Of a stretch of 53,646 bases of DNA, positions 25,306-38,417 are shown one piece after another. The position numbers and the translations under genes were made by a program. Under the pieces are notes generated by a model, which saw nothing but the letters and a program-made list of their open reading frames with translations, was not told where the DNA came from and ran no database searches. This stretch comes from Paulinella micropora (Eukaryota; Cercozoa; Imbricatea; Euglyphida): the NCBI GenBank assembly GCA_009731375.1, contig BJOX01000120.1:632230-685875 (forward strand). The letters are read 5' to 3'. The first letter of the stretch is position 1. Every line of letters starts with the position of its first letter.

Positions 25306-25612
25306 TGTATGTCATGTATGTCATATGTCATGTATGTATGTATGTATGTATGTATGTATGCATGTATGCATGTATGTATGTATGTATGTAATGTATGTAA
25401 TGTATGTATGTATGTAATGTATGTATGTATGTATGCATGCATGTATGTATGAATGTTTGAAAGTATGTTATGTATGTATGTTATGTATGTTATGTATCTT
25501 ATGTATGTTATGTATGTTATGTATGTATGTATGTATCTATGTATGTATGTATGCATGCATGAATGTGTATGCATGTATGTATGTATGTTATTGTATGTAT
25601 GTATTTATGTTA
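23890..25612. repeat. 1.7-kb (TATG)n complex with (TGTAA) and (CGTA) sub-blocks
   Basis: Nested sub-arrays: TATC-containing 24410-24590, ATGTA pentamers 24705-24780, (ACGT) runs 24862-24905, TCTG-containing 24978-25210. No coding content. Confidence 0.95.
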
Positions 25613-25633
25613 TACTACTACTATTACTACTAT

Positions 25634-25666
<33 letters not shown>

Positions 25667-25724
25667 ACATACATACATAGATACATACATACATATATAC
25701 ATACATACATACATACATACATAC

Positions 25725-25772
<48 letters not shown>

Positions 25773-25808
25773 GGTGGTGGTGGTGGTGGTAGTAGTAGTA
25801 GTAGTAGC

Positions 25809-25864
<56 letters not shown>

Positions 25865-25877
25865 CAGCAGCAACAGA

Positions 25878-25953
<76 letters not shown>

Positions 25954-25997
25954 CTAGTAGTAGTAGTAGTACTAGTAGTAGCAGCAGTAGTAGCAGC

Positions 25998-26038
<41 letters not shown>

Positions 26039-26092
26039 TAGTAGTCGTAGTAGTAGTCGTAGTAGTAGTCGTAGTAGTAGTCGTAGTAGTAG
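25613..26092. repeat. (ACT)n, (CATA)n and (TAG)n arrays
   Basis: (TAC)n 25613-25667, (CATA)n to 25723, then about 370 bases of (GTA/GTG/GCA)n. The array ends directly before the first echo of the RING-like gene exon. Confidence 0.95.
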
Positions 26093-26109
26093 GCAAGAAG
26101 AATCAGAAG

Positions 26110-26360
26110 CAAGAGCAGCTTGTTTGTTGCTTAACAAGCAAGGCGAGAGCAATCAGCTATGAGTGTGCTTAGACGTTTGTGTGCGTGCATGTTTGTTTCT
26201 TTGTCGTTCATTGTAGGTGCTTGACAAGCAAGGCGACAGCAGGCAGCTATGCATACATACATACATACATACATAAATACATACATGCATGCATACATGC
26301 ATACATACATACATAGGTGCAGGTGCTTGACAAGCAAGGCGACAGCAGGGAGCTATGAAT
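26110..26360 (+). repeat. three echo copies of an exon of the RING-like gene
   Basis: Copies at 26120-26165, 26215-26251 and 26320-26358 each carry the acceptor and GTGCTTGACAAGCAAGGCGA then CAGCAGGCAGCTATG, the start of the exon at 26423-26489. The first is most diverged and lacks the AG. All three turn into repeat DNA at GCTATG(A). They lie on the 5' side of the complete exon. Confidence 0.92.
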
Positions 26361-26422
26361 GTATGTGTGTATGTGTGTTTCGTTTAGTTTTGTTTTGTTT
26401 GTTTTGTTTTCTCGGTTTGCAG

Positions 26423-26994
26423 GTGCTTGACAAGCAAGGCGACAGCAGGCAGCTATGGAGGAACCCCGACGCGCCTACGCACAAGAATGGTCTGTATGCA
26501 TGTTTAGATGGCTGGATGGATATATGTATGTATGTAAATGTAGGTGTGTGGGCCAAGTGGGCCAAAGGCTATGTACTGTGCATGTATATATGAAAATATG
26601 TATATATGTATATATGTATGTGTGTATCTATGTATCTATATATGTATTTATTATGTAGCTGTCTGAGCGAAATGGCTCACGTACTGCAAGTTGTGTATGT
26701 ATACAGCTGTAAATATGCATATATGTACGTATTATGTATGTATGTATTATTATCTAGGTGTGTGGGCCAAAGGGCTCGTGTACTGCGAGTTGTGCTGGCA
26801 GTGCACTCATGAGATGGTACACATAATAGATTATACATTATCATTATACATACATACATACATACATACATACATACATAACATATACACATAACATACA
26901 CACATAATATACATATACATACATATGTACCTAGGGGCCCAAGTGCCCGGTCTGGAAGCAGATCGAGTACCCGTCTGGGACAGGCTTTGGATAA
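26423..26994 (+). CDS. 3' exons of a RING-finger-like protein gene (partial)
   Basis: Three exons join in phase: 26423-26489, 26758-26816 and 26935-26994, with GT-AG borders and a TAA stop. The joined C-terminus has LVYCELCWQC followed by GPKCPVWKQIEY. The spacing of CxxC, then a second Cys pair in the CPxC-like context before QIE, looks like the second half of a RING/C3HC4 zinc module, but the last Cys is replaced by Trp, so this is an inference. Upstream exons are not found: the sequence before 26110 is repeats. If it is a RING, the product would be an E3 ubiquitin ligase. A foldback element starts only a few bases after the stop, so it would lie in the 3' UTR. Confidence 0.5.
26541..26697 (+). 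repeat. two echo copies of the middle RING-like exon
   Basis: 26541-26588 (TAGGTGTGTGGGCCAAGTGG then GCCAAAGGCTATGTACTG) and 26655-26697 (AGCTGTCTGAGCGAAATGGC then TCACGTACTGC) are degenerate copies of the acceptor and 5' half of the exon at 26758-26816 (AGGTGTGTGGGCCAAAGGGC then TCGTGTACTGC). Confidence 0.88.
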
Positions 26995-27000
26995 GGCTCA

Positions 27001-27118
27001 TGCTACACTATACTCCGAAATTTTCCGGTTTCTGGTGCGAGGAAGCCACCCCAGCCAGCTCTTCTGGCCCGGGTGGCTTTCTTGTATCTTTGAACCAAAA
27101 ATTTTTTTATAGTGGATT
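27001..27118. mobile_element. foldback MITE-like element, copy 2
   Basis: Starts CTACACTATACTCCGAAATT and ends AAATTTTTTTATAGTGGAT, so the ends are approximate inverted repeats. The inner arms are GTGCGAGGAAGCCACCCCAG and its counterpart CCCGGGTGGCTTTCTTG. Shorter than copy 1 because it has one inner block. Confidence 0.8.
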
Positions 27119-27230
27119 ATCAACGATATTCACGTGGTCAAGATGTCCAATGTTGAACTCGTCTTTCTGATTCAATATTTGATATACAAGAATGCTGAGC
27201 GCGCCGTTTGAAAGCTCTTGTCCTGATCTC

Positions 27231-27429
27231 TCAAACGATGGCTTGAGTATTGTCGTAGTAACACGATTGATGGAGAACGAGATGGTCAAAGTTTAATGAT
27301 ATTGCCTCTTGAATGGCGTCGGTATTAGAAACAAGCCTAAACATTTCAGCTGCCTGTAGCCTTGCGTGAGCTTGTGTTGGGTTGTAAGCGACTGTCTTGT
27401 CCGTTTTGGACTTGGAACAGGAGTTACAA

Positions 27430-27466
<37 letters not shown>

Positions 27467-27788
27467 AAGAGAGAGAGAGAGAGGAGGAGGAGGAGGAGGG
27501 AGGAGGAGGAGGAGGAAAATGAGGGTTGACCAGTGACAGTAGTATATGTTTGCGTTGAAGAGAGGGTTCGCAAGCGGAAGCTTCTTACCCTGTTCTCCTC
27601 ATTTCTATGAACATATACGAATTGAATCCTAGCATCCTTTGCACACACACCCTGAGGGATGCGTACAAAATGCATGATACCTACATATATTGTACATACA
27701 TACATACATGCGTACAAAATGCATGATACCTACATGTATTATACATACATACATACAAACAAACGGTTCGAAGGGGGTATGCGCAAGC
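27231..27788 (-). CDS. 3' exons of an unrecognised gene (partial)
   Basis: Terminal exon complement(27231-27410) ends in TGA and has 59 codons; it contains NPTQAHARLQAAEMFRLVS. It joins in phase with complement(27589-27651), 21 codons (CAKDARIQFVYVHRNEENR), across a 178-bp intron that is almost entirely CT-rich, with donor GTAAGA. A further exon is likely at about complement(27764-27801) ending CCCCTTCGAACC before GTTTGT, also in phase. I do not recognise the protein. Upstream lies repeat DNA and the gap 28083-28464. It is tail to tail with the RING-like gene. Confidence 0.5.
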
Positions 27789-27985
27789 AGGCAACAAAAT
27801 ATCTGTTATACATGCGTAAGACATACATGTGTACTTATATCATACATAGATGCATGCTTTCATGCATATTACATACATATTTACATACATACTTACATAC
27901 CTGCATACATGTATACATAATACGTGCATGTAGCATGCATGCATACATACGGTTCAAACGGTATGCGCATTCATACGATTTACAG
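27652..27985 (-). repeat. echo copies around exons of the unrecognised minus-strand gene
   Basis: GCGTACAAAATGCATGATAC with CTACAT occurs at 27661 and again at 27711, i.e. the acceptor flank of exon 27589-27651 is duplicated. The segment ACGGTTCGAAGGGGGTATGC at 27763 is echoed by ACGGTTCAAACGGTATGC at 27949. Confidence 0.8.
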
Positions 27986-28475
27986 AAGCACACACACAGA
28001 TACACACACGCAAAGAAAGAAAGAGAGAGAGACAGAGAGATAGAGAGAGAGAGAGAAGAAGAAGGGGGGGGGGGGGGGGGAANNNNNNNNNNNNNNNNNN
28101 NNNNNNNNNNNNNNNNNNNNNNNNNNNNNNNNNNNNNNNNNNNNNNNNNNNNNNNNNNNNNNNNNNNNNNNNNNNNNNNNNNNNNNNNNNNNNNNNNNNN
28201 NNNNNNNNNNNNNNNNNNNNNNNNNNNNNNNNNNNNNNNNNNNNNNNNNNNNNNNNNNNNNNNNNNNNNNNNNNNNNNNNNNNNNNNNNNNNNNNNNNNN
28301 NNNNNNNNNNNNNNNNNNNNNNNNNNNNNNNNNNNNNNNNNNNNNNNNNNNNNNNNNNNNNNNNNNNNNNNNNNNNNNNNNNNNNNNNNNNNNNNNNNNN
28401 NNNNNNNNNNNNNNNNNNNNNNNNNNNNNNNNNNNNNNNNNNNNNNNNNNNNNNNNNNNNNNNNGGGGGGGGGGG

Positions 28476-28512
<37 letters not shown>

Positions 28513-28615
28513 CGTGGACAAAAGCAACTTCAGTGAAGGCTACTGCCAGAACCACTGGCAAGTCTCACTTGAGAAAAGATTCACTTCCTGAAAAGGATGA
28601 CTAGGAAATCCGCTC
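27986..28615. other. CA-, GA- and G-rich repeats around a 382-N gap
   Basis: Bases 27986-28082 are CA and GA repeats then poly-G; N run 28083-28464; poly-G to 28512. Bases 28513-28590 are single-copy and could carry part of an exon (YCQNHWQVSLEKRF on plus), but this is unsupported. Confidence 0.6.
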
Positions 28616-29620
28616 AGCTGATTTCTGGTTCAACCGGAGTCGCGGAGTCTCGAACTCCCTTCTGGTCGGAGTCGCCGAGCTGGCTCACTCTGACTGTGTC
28701 ACCGGCCCTCACAGTACCGTCTATAGTGGCATTACAGGTTGTCCGGCTTGTAGTAGTACTGATCTTTTATAGTCTGTCTGCTCCTCTACCGTTGAGATTC
28801 GACTAAGTGTCAGAGTAGCTAAGCTGTTCCGGAAATCCTGTTACCAGCACTGTCTGAAGTCACTACCGGTTACAAAACTTGTTGAACGTGGGACGGTTTG
28901 TCTTCTTAGGAAGTCTATTAAGTGATTGGATCATGATTAATAAAACCTGTATTTACCTTCGTTTGTTTGTTTGTGTCTGATATGATCAGAAATATAGCGG
29001 CGCAGATAGTTAAATATGCGACCTTGTCTTATCCATGTGAGTTTGGATACAACCACAAGTTGAAGGGGTAATTACACAACGAACTCTTATTAAAAAATCT
29101 CTATGGCTGCATTAAGTCCCTAGAGTCCTGACTACAGTCTGAGAGAGCAGGTGAAATACCAGTAAATATCAGACTCTGAGCGGTCACTTCATTTATTCTA
29201 GGTATTTACGTAGATTTCTACTTGTTGGAATCCGACCATCTGGTTGTATTTTCTAGATTTTGTGTTCACTTGCTTCTGGTGGCACTAACCTTGATCATCG
29301 AGCCAGCGCCATGGACAGTCTTTAGAATCTATAGCTAGAGAATCTAGACAATTACAAAACGAATTTCGAATATCGAATTCGAACCTGCGCATGCGCTTCT
29401 AGCGCTTAAGCTACAAGGTCCGCTGATTATTAATAGTGAAAACGCGGGCCGACCTAAGTTATTACCCGCCGCAAAATTGCGGTAAAATTTGGTCTCGGGA
29501 CCGTTGTTGCTATTTGCTGTTGCGTGCTATGCATGCATATCGACCACTGGGAAATGATCGGACATGTGATGCAATCGTGCCACATATCTCAGCCAAAGAA
29601 ATTGTGCATTTTCCAATTTT
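28616..29620. other. about 1 kb of noncoding, probably TE-derived DNA
   Basis: No long frame on either strand. Composition resembles the noncoding stretches around the LTR elements (many short inverted pieces such as CTGGTTCAACCGGAGTCG). I see no gene. Confidence 0.4.
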
Positions 29621-29743
29621 TTGTGTGACTTGTGTAAGCAAAGTTGGAGCTGTGTAGTTTGTTGTGGGTTTTTCTGCGTCTGGATGCTTGCTTACGTGTG
29701 TTTCTTGTGTACGTGTGGTCTGTATGGCTGCGTTGAGCGTTAC

Positions 29744-29744
<1 letters not shown>

Positions 29745-29787
<43 letters not shown>

Positions 29788-29799
29788 CCNNNNNNNNNN

Positions 29800-29832
<33 letters not shown>
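29745..29832. repeat. poly-T tract with a 10-N gap
   Basis: At least 75 T residues on both sides of a 10-N gap; true length unknown. Confidence 0.95.
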
Positions 29833-29835
<3 letters not shown>

Positions 29836-29888
29836 GATTTTCAAGCTTTACGTTTGCTTATCACGCATTGTTCGTCTTTTCTTCGGAG

Positions 29889-30236
29889 ATGTGGATTGGG
29901 ATTGCAGACCGTGTTCTCGAGGTTTCTGGGCGGGATCGAAAGTACTATCGAAAGCCCAGGTAAGTTGTTTGTTCGTCCAATGGTTTTGCAAAATTCTCAT
30001 ATTTCTTTCATCTCGCAGCATGAAAGCTGCGGGAAATCAAGGACTCGAAATACAGGGCAGGGATGTTGGTTGTCATCTTTGTTTCCTGTTCGACAGGAGG
30101 TACTAACGTTTTGAGCGAGAGATACTAGGCGACTCTCGAAGTCTGTATGTAATGATCGATAAATGTCCTGCCTTTTCTGTGATTTCCCAGGCTGTGTCAT
30201 AACCACCTCATTCTTTTTCGCTCCCCACAGTCACAC
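29889..30236 (+). CDS. short first exons of a plus-strand transcript (5' part of the fluoride channel locus, or a separate small gene)
   Basis: ATG at 29889 opens MWIGIADRVLEVSG and reaches CCCAG followed by a perfect GTAAGT donor. A CTCGCAG acceptor at about 30018 continues the frame to GCHLCFLFDRRY and TAA at 30106. A second intron (AGGAG before GTACTA, TTTCCCAG acceptor) would instead extend the frame toward 30240. The following exon at 30648 has an in-frame TGA before the channel's ATG, so these may be 5' UTR or an upstream ORF. Function unknown. Confidence 0.35.
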
Positions 30237-30239
30237 AGA

Positions 30240-30340
30240 TATGTATGTATGTACATACGTATAGCTACGTATGTATGTATGTATGCATGTATGTATGTAT
30301 GTATGTATGTATGTATGTATGTATGTACATATGTATGTAC

Positions 30341-30371
<31 letters not shown>

Positions 30372-30647
30372 TGTATGTACATATATATGTATGTATATAT
30401 GTGCATATGTGTGTATGACATATGTATGTATGCATGTATGTATGTATGCATGTATGTATGTATGTATGTTATGTATGTTATGTATGTTATGTATGTATGT
30501 ATGTATGTATGTATGTTATGTATGTTATGTATGGTATGTATGTATGTATGTATGTATGTATGTATGCATGTATGTGTGTATGCATGTGTATGTATGTATT
30601 TATGTATGTATTTGTGTATGTATTTATGTATGTATTTATGTGTGTAG
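30240..30647. repeat. (TATG)n microsatellite
   Basis: Tetranucleotide with TATGT pentamer blocks. Ends at the TGTGTAG acceptor before the fluoride channel exon. Confidence 0.94.
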
Positions 30648-30668
30648 AAGGAGGTTTGATATTAGGAT

Positions 30669-33199
<2,531 letters not shown>

Positions 33200-33245
33200 C
33201 CACTGCACTACTAGACAACAGACTCCAAGGCTTGTTGCTTGTTCT

Positions 33246-33375
33246 TGTTCTGAACCATCTGAAACTTTGGGTTGCGGGTGGCGAAAGAGCCACCCCACCC
33301 CAGGCCAGCTTTTTCTGGCGTGGGGGGCTCTCTCGCACCGAAACCCAAAAATTTCAGGGTAAAATGTAGAATTGG
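33246..33375. mobile_element. foldback MITE-like element, copy 3
   Basis: TGAAACTTTGGGTTGCGGGT at the left pairs with AACCCAAAAATTTCAGGG at the right; inner arms GGCGAAAGAGCCACCCCACC and GTGGGGGGCTCTCTCGC pair around CCAGCTTTTTCTGG. Same family as copies 1 and 2. It lies just beyond the fluoride channel stop. Confidence 0.82.
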
Positions 33376-33845
33376 CGAAAGCTATGCGCGATTCAAGCCG
33401 TGTAGCTTTAAGACGCTTTCTTACCGGTATAAGGTGAGACGGCCCGATAAGTGTCCTGGACATGGTGCAGGCGAGTACTACCTATTAGTACTAGTGATTT
33501 TATAGCCACCCCTTGGCCCCGGATGTGAAGCCACCGCGCGAAGAAACTTGCCAGGACTTTGCCGCAAGTAATGTGCCCTCGCTTTCCAATTCGCTCGCCC
33601 TCTCTCTATTCAACGACTTCACCTTCTTTGTCTTCAACTTGCTCACTATATCTCTCTTCAACTTCTTTATCCTTCTTTGTCTTCAACTACTTCATCTTGT
33701 TCTCTTTGTCATCGGTTAGCTCACCCTCGTCCTCTTATACTAGCTCACCCGAAAGTAACTTGAGCTTCACCAGGCACACTTCCTGACCGTAGACAGGGAC
33801 TCCTGACCCTCCGAATGATTTTTTTTTTCCGTCCACCAACACCAC
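33376..33845. other. single-copy DNA with CT-rich stretch, no gene recognised
   Basis: 33590-33720 is a degenerate TTCAACT-type repeat that gives Ser/Phe-rich frames; not convincing as coding. Confidence 0.4.
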
Positions 33846-33847
33846 CA

Positions 33848-33849
33848 AA

Positions 33850-33917
<68 letters not shown>

Positions 33918-33919
33918 CC

Positions 33920-33995
<76 letters not shown>

Positions 33996-34000
33996 CACTA
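33848..34000. repeat. (CTA)n trinucleotide array
   Basis: About 150 bases of CTA/ACT with one CCC interruption. Confidence 0.95.
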
Positions 34001-34126
34001 CTGGTCCTGACCCCGGTCAATACAATGACACTCCTTTTTCTCTGTCTTTATGATTTGTCATGGTCTCTGGTATGACATTTGTCCGTGTCTTATTTTCCCG
34101 TGTTTCCGTCACTTTGTTTGCTTCAG

Positions 34127-34304
34127 TGACCCTACCACTTTGCTCCCAAGTGACGTGCAGTTAGTACTGTCACCGACTTTCAACAGCGGTGATTGGTTCG
34201 TTCAGTTCAGGCCAAGGGCTAAGCTTAAAGCAGTCCTGTCTCGGGGCTTCGGTGGCCAGTCTTTGACTGATCCTGACCGCTGGGCGGCCATCACTCACTT
34301 GTGA
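34127..34304 (+). CDS. possible terminal exon, unknown protein
   Basis: A pyrimidine-rich tract ending TTGCTTCAG precedes an open frame of about 58 codons to a TGA. The peptide has mixed composition (SGDWFVQFRPRAKLKAVLSR, SLTDPDRWAAITHL) unlike repeat translations. I recognise no domain, and upstream exons are not identified, so the call rests on frame quality and the acceptor only. Confidence 0.3.
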
Positions 34305-35307
34305 CTCATTAATCAGACCAGATACCCATCGCACGAGTGCGACCATGACGCGGAGCTACATCAAATGTTGAAGTCATTCGTTATCATAGTAATTAATGTG
34401 CTCTACATCAGATCAAACTTTTGCGGTGTCAAACTTTAGGGCCAAATTTTATTTATATCATAAGCTTAGTAGTATTACTAGACTAGTAATTTGCCAAAGT
34501 TACCGTCCCGTCTAACGCGTATGGGCTATCATACTATGGAAAGTGCCAAAACTACTGACTTCAGCGTAGTCATGGCCGGCCGGCCACCACCGATGAGGAT
34601 GTGACCACTCCACCGTGTGTCATTTAATATTTAATCATAAGCTGATAACGAGAACGCGAGAATGTCTTACGAGAATTGTCTCAGAAGAAAGTAGTGAACT
34701 GAACTGCTTCGAGAAGGATAGTGGCAACTGCCGTAAGAAAAGGTAATTGACTGTGTCCGGCCGGCATACGCAAATACAGGCGAATGGTGGCTAAGAACGT
34801 AAAAAGGCTGGTAGCTGTTAGCCTTTTTAAGAATTTAAATCAAGTTATTAATGAACAAATATTAATCAAATTCAGGATAAACAGACTCTGGGGCTGTTAC
34901 TGACATAATCCCCCCTCCTCTTTTGAGGGCAAAAGTCCGGCCGCAAATGATCTTAATATTGCGGTTTTGTCAGAGGCAGGTAGTCTGTACACGACACAGA
35001 TGTCGTATGTCCTGAATTGTCGCGTTGTCTACTGACTGTCACGGTAGCTGCTTAGTTATTCCGAGCCGGGCTCGGCTCGCCGACTATAAATAACAACTTA
35101 TAGCCGCGATACTATAATATCAAAACTTTCGCACGTGTTGAGCGATTGGTCAAGTTGAGGTACTGATGTGACTTCCACATCCTCGTATCCGGTTGTGTAA
35201 CACCCAGCAACTGTATATTATTAATACATCGTTGTTTTGCTATTACTACGGTTTTCATAGCCTGCGGAATAGTAGTACTCGTGTGCTCGGAAGTGATTCT
35301 TATTACC
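34305..35307. other. about 1 kb of noncoding DNA, probably LTR-element debris
   Basis: No long frame. The piece near 34595-34625 is related in reverse orientation to about 6940-6970. I could not delimit an element. Confidence 0.4.
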
Positions 35308-35648
35308 GTGACTTTTGAGAGACTCGCCATCGGGAACCTTTACCGATCCCTTTCAGGATCACTCCGGGCTACTCTAGCAAGACTAGTAAGGAAACTCACT
35401 TTAATAACTCGTATAAGTAAGAGAACTGAACTAACCGGGCCGCGGGAGAATCTGCCACGTCACACAGAAGCTGCCACGTCACAAAACTGACTAACTTAGA
35501 TGACCAAGTTACGTAGTTATAATTATGACTGGTAAATGATGTATTAAGTCCTTACAGTTAACATTGGCATTATTGACTGTCCGTCCAATTGACAAATCAA
35601 CTATCCACGTAACGGTGATTAAAATTGAAATAGCTATGACCAACGCTC
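35308..35648 (-). mobile_element. 3' LTR of copia B continuing into leader and first codons of another gag (truncated element C)
   Basis: Almost identical to 42641-42977, the 5' LTR-leader-gag start of element B. On the minus strand it is preceded by a polypurine tract (AACTAAGGGGGAGCG), then LTR start TTGGTCATAGC, and ends in ATG with MASLSKV, after which the gag sequence diverges. A plain 3' LTR should not carry leader and gag codons, so an LTR appears shared by B and a second, truncated element. Confidence 0.82.
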
Positions 35649-36058
35649 CCCCTTAGTTATTTGTCAATGCTATAACTATCCGTCATAAGTGTCTTATTGT
35701 TCTTAAGGAAATGAAAAATTTGCAAGCGCTTCCCGTAAGGGGTATCAGAAGTCTAGAAAAATTATATATATATAAATATAGTAGAGATGTGTGAAAAAAG
35801 TGAAAAGAAAGTAAGCGATCAGTTCTTTGCGTTGAAGTTGTCCAATCTCCGCTACCACCGGTCGCCGAAAATATCTGATGGGGGTCGCCACCCGCCACCC
35901 GAGTCCCTGCAAGCCTCCGGAGGCCCGCCACCAACGGCCTCGATCCTACGATCCGATTGCCACGGGCGCCCAGATCAACACCTATAGGAGAGGACACACT
36001 CGCACAAAAGAAAAAACAAAGAAGAACAAAACACAAAACATCGGTGAAACACCTGCGA
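35649..36058. other. copia B 3' noncoding region
   Basis: About 400 bases between the RNase H stop and the polypurine tract, longer than usual for copia. Includes a GC-rich segment at 35860-35990 and an AT dinucleotide run near 35765. No gene recognised. Confidence 0.5.
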
Positions 36059-36200
36059 TCATTCCGGTGATTCCGGAATGATGATCGTGAATTTGTTCAA
36101 TAGATACATAAACTGATCACGAGGTAATGGTTTGGTGAGTAGATCACCGATTTGTTTCTTAGTACTGACTTTAATAAACTTTATCTCACCATCTCTCTGT
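36059..36200 (-). CDS. copia B RNase H C-terminal tail (frameshifted)
   Basis: GEIKFIKVSTKKQIGDLLTK and PLPRDQFMYLLNKF match the conserved end of copia RNase H (the TKxQxADxLTKPL motif). It is in a different frame from the main RT ORF, whose end is HFTSFTERW. The break lies near 36190, after HIPLELHF. Confidence 0.85.
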
Positions 36201-37967
36201 GAATGATGTGAAATGTAGTTCGAGAGGTATATGTTTGGTGCGTGGTCCGGATAATCCCCGTTCGCTTGCGAGAATTGTTTGGGTATTATCCTCAAATAAT
36301 TCAACTGGACCTTTTTGCGGAATTCCGAGTTCCTGTCTAACATGACCTACAGCTAGACCCTCTCTAATACATTCTGCTGCTGCAAATATTTCAGCATCAT
36401 TCGAACTAAGGGCTATCCTACTCTGTCTCTTAGAAAGCCAACCTATAGGGTCCGCTCCCCATAGAATTATGTATCCCGTACGTGACTTTCCGGTCTTATT
36501 GTAAACCTTATGGGCCGCATCAGGCCATAACGTGACTTTTGGATAGGATTGACCCTCTTGCGAGGATTTAGGCCCGTGAAATGCTAAACCGCGAAATGAG
36601 CCAATTAAATACCGCAATATCCTTCCTAACATTGCATAAGTGACTCCCTTATCTATGGTCTGCATAACACTAGCTGCATTGAGCGCCTGTTCTATATCCG
36701 GCCTAGTCATCTTAGCTAAATAAAGAAGACTACCAACTATGCTAGCTATAGCGAACTTACGCAACGCTGCATCATCGGACATAGCTAAGGGCAACTGATC
36801 TAGGGCAGGGGTGCTTACAGGGCGGGAGTTACCATACCCAAACTCCCTTAAGACCTGTAACTGGTACTTACGTTGATGAAGGACAATTCGTCCTCCTTCC
36901 TGTACTATTTCAATCCCTTTGAACTCCCTTGCAACTCCTAGCCGTTTTAGGGGGAAATGCTTCTCCAAAGCACTTGCAAAATCTACATACGCGTTCATGC
37001 TAGGCGCCGTAAAGATTAAGTCATCTACATGAAAAATCCCCACTATGGCTTCTCTTATGGGCTTGTCATTCTCAACAAACATACAGAGGTCTGAGTCTAA
37101 AAGCCTAAAGCCAAGCTCCTTTAACTTCGGGGCTAATATCTCATACCATCTACGGCCTGCTTGCGGCGCGCCATACAAAGCACCATCAATACGCAAAATC
37201 ATCCCCTCATGCCCCTCTCTGTCTAACCCATCAGGAGCATATGCAAACACAGGGTCATGCATTCGCGCATTTAGGTAGGCATTCTTAAAATCAACACCAT
37301 ACAGCTTATGGCCATGCCAAGCAGCAAGCTTTGCAAGCATTAGCAGTGAGCGATGCGAGGCACAAGGAACAAACAACTGGTCAGGGTTAAAACTAACTCC
37401 TGGCTCTAACATGTTTCCCCTCAAAGCTAATCTAGACTTAACAAACTTCCTATTGTGCTCGTCTATCTTCACTTTATGAACCCATGTGAGCCTAACTATC
37501 TTGCTGACTCCAGCCTTTTTGGCTTCACTATAGTTAATCCAAGTGTATGTCTTAAAGTCTTTAAGAGACTGTATCTCCTTCTTCATGCCTTCTTGCAAAT
37601 CTTTCGCTGTCATACCATGCTCTGCTATCTCTTTCGGCACACGAATGTTAAGATAAAGCAAAAGCTCATTCAGCTCACTCATGCATCTTTCATGACATAA
37701 CATAGCACTCTCCAACTCTCCGGCAGGCAATACGGACTCTCCCTCACTTACCCTGTACTTGCTGATATCTGAATCTAGCATCTTCTCTAGCTTGTCTTCA
37801 AACTGTACAAAGTGAGATGGCTTAGGTTGTTTTCTAACTTTTAACCTGTCTTTGGGGGCACATTTCTGCTTCACTATTCCTATGCGTACTTTGCTCTCCC
37901 GTCCTTCTCCGTAAGTCTTCTCTGCCCACTCCTCTCCCCACTCTCTTGCAGGGACTCTCACTCTCAC
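36186..37967 (-). CDS. copia B reverse transcriptase / RNase H
   Basis: 593 codons. Landmarks: TWVHKVKIDEHNRKFVKSRL, YGVDFKNAYLNARM, FHVDDLIFTAPS (catalytic aspartates), KFAIASIVGSLLYLAKMTRP, then RNase H (WPDAAHK, LSSNDAEIFAAAE, LFEDNTQTI, GPRTKHI). It is intact up to TKHIPLELHF, so polymerase function could be whole if expressed. The frame opens inside the integrase C-terminal linker (MRVRVPAREWGEEWAEKTYG, homologous to element A), so the Met is internal. Confidence 0.94.
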   Translation of the reverse strand: MRVRVPAREWGEEWAEKTYGEGRESKVRIGIVKQKCAPKDRLKVRKQPKPSHFVQFEDKLEKMLDSDISKYRVSEGESVLPAGELESAMLCHERCMSELNELLLYLNIRVPKEIAEHGMTAKDLQEGMKKEIQSLKDFKTYTWINYSEAKKAGVSKIVRLTWVHKVKIDEHNRKFVKSRLALRGNMLEPGVSFNPDQLFVPCASHRSLLMLAKLAAWHGHKLYGVDFKNAYLNARMHDPVFAYAPDGLDREGHEGMILRIDGALYGAPQAGRRWYEILAPKLKELGFRLLDSDLCMFVENDKPIREAIVGIFHVDDLIFTAPSMNAYVDFASALEKHFPLKRLGVAREFKGIEIVQEGGRIVLHQRKYQLQVLREFGYGNSRPVSTPALDQLPLAMSDDAALRKFAIASIVGSLLYLAKMTRPDIEQALNAASVMQTIDKGVTYAMLGRILRYLIGSFRGLAFHGPKSSQEGQSYPKVTLWPDAAHKVYNKTGKSRTGYIILWGADPIGWLSKRQSRIALSSNDAEIFAAAECIREGLAVGHVRQELGIPQKGPVELFEDNTQTILASERGLSGPRTKHIPLELHFTSFTERW

Positions 37968-38417
37968 TCCCTCTAGTTCCTGAACCTCAACTACCTTTCG
38001 TTCTCGTTTTAGTTCAGTATGCGGTCGTGATTGTGGTTGTTGTGCTTGTCATCTTGCTCTCTTTCCTTCGTGAACTATTTTAGCTTCGGTGATCTTATCA
38101 CTTTGCTCCCATGTTCTTCCTTTACTAGGCTGCTCACTCTCTTCACATGCTCTTCTCTCGTGTTGTGTCTGTGGATCAGATGCATCTGTGAGTGCGTGTG
38201 CGTGTCCTAGTCCTGTGTTGGTTGTCTGTGGGGTTGTGTCGGTGGGATGGGGTGCAGCGTTCGATCTTGTGTCGATGTCCTGTGTAGAGAAGCTATCTTG
38301 TGTTGGTGTGTGATTGTGATCTAAGCTGTCTCCCCTGTGTCCCCTCCATACTCCCCCTGCTCTTGTTGACTGTCTGACTGACTAACATCATCGACATGGT
38401 CATATGAGTCGTCATCG

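Noticed and set aside
22536-25574. Many long open frames with Met-Tyr-Val-Cys or His-Thr-Tyr-Ile repeats
   Set aside because: They are translations of (TATG)n or (CATA)n, whose 12-base frame period contains no stop in several frames; no mixed-composition protein is present.
29889-30106. CHLC as part of a recognised zinc finger
   Set aside because: Only one CxxC pair is visible and no family pattern matched.
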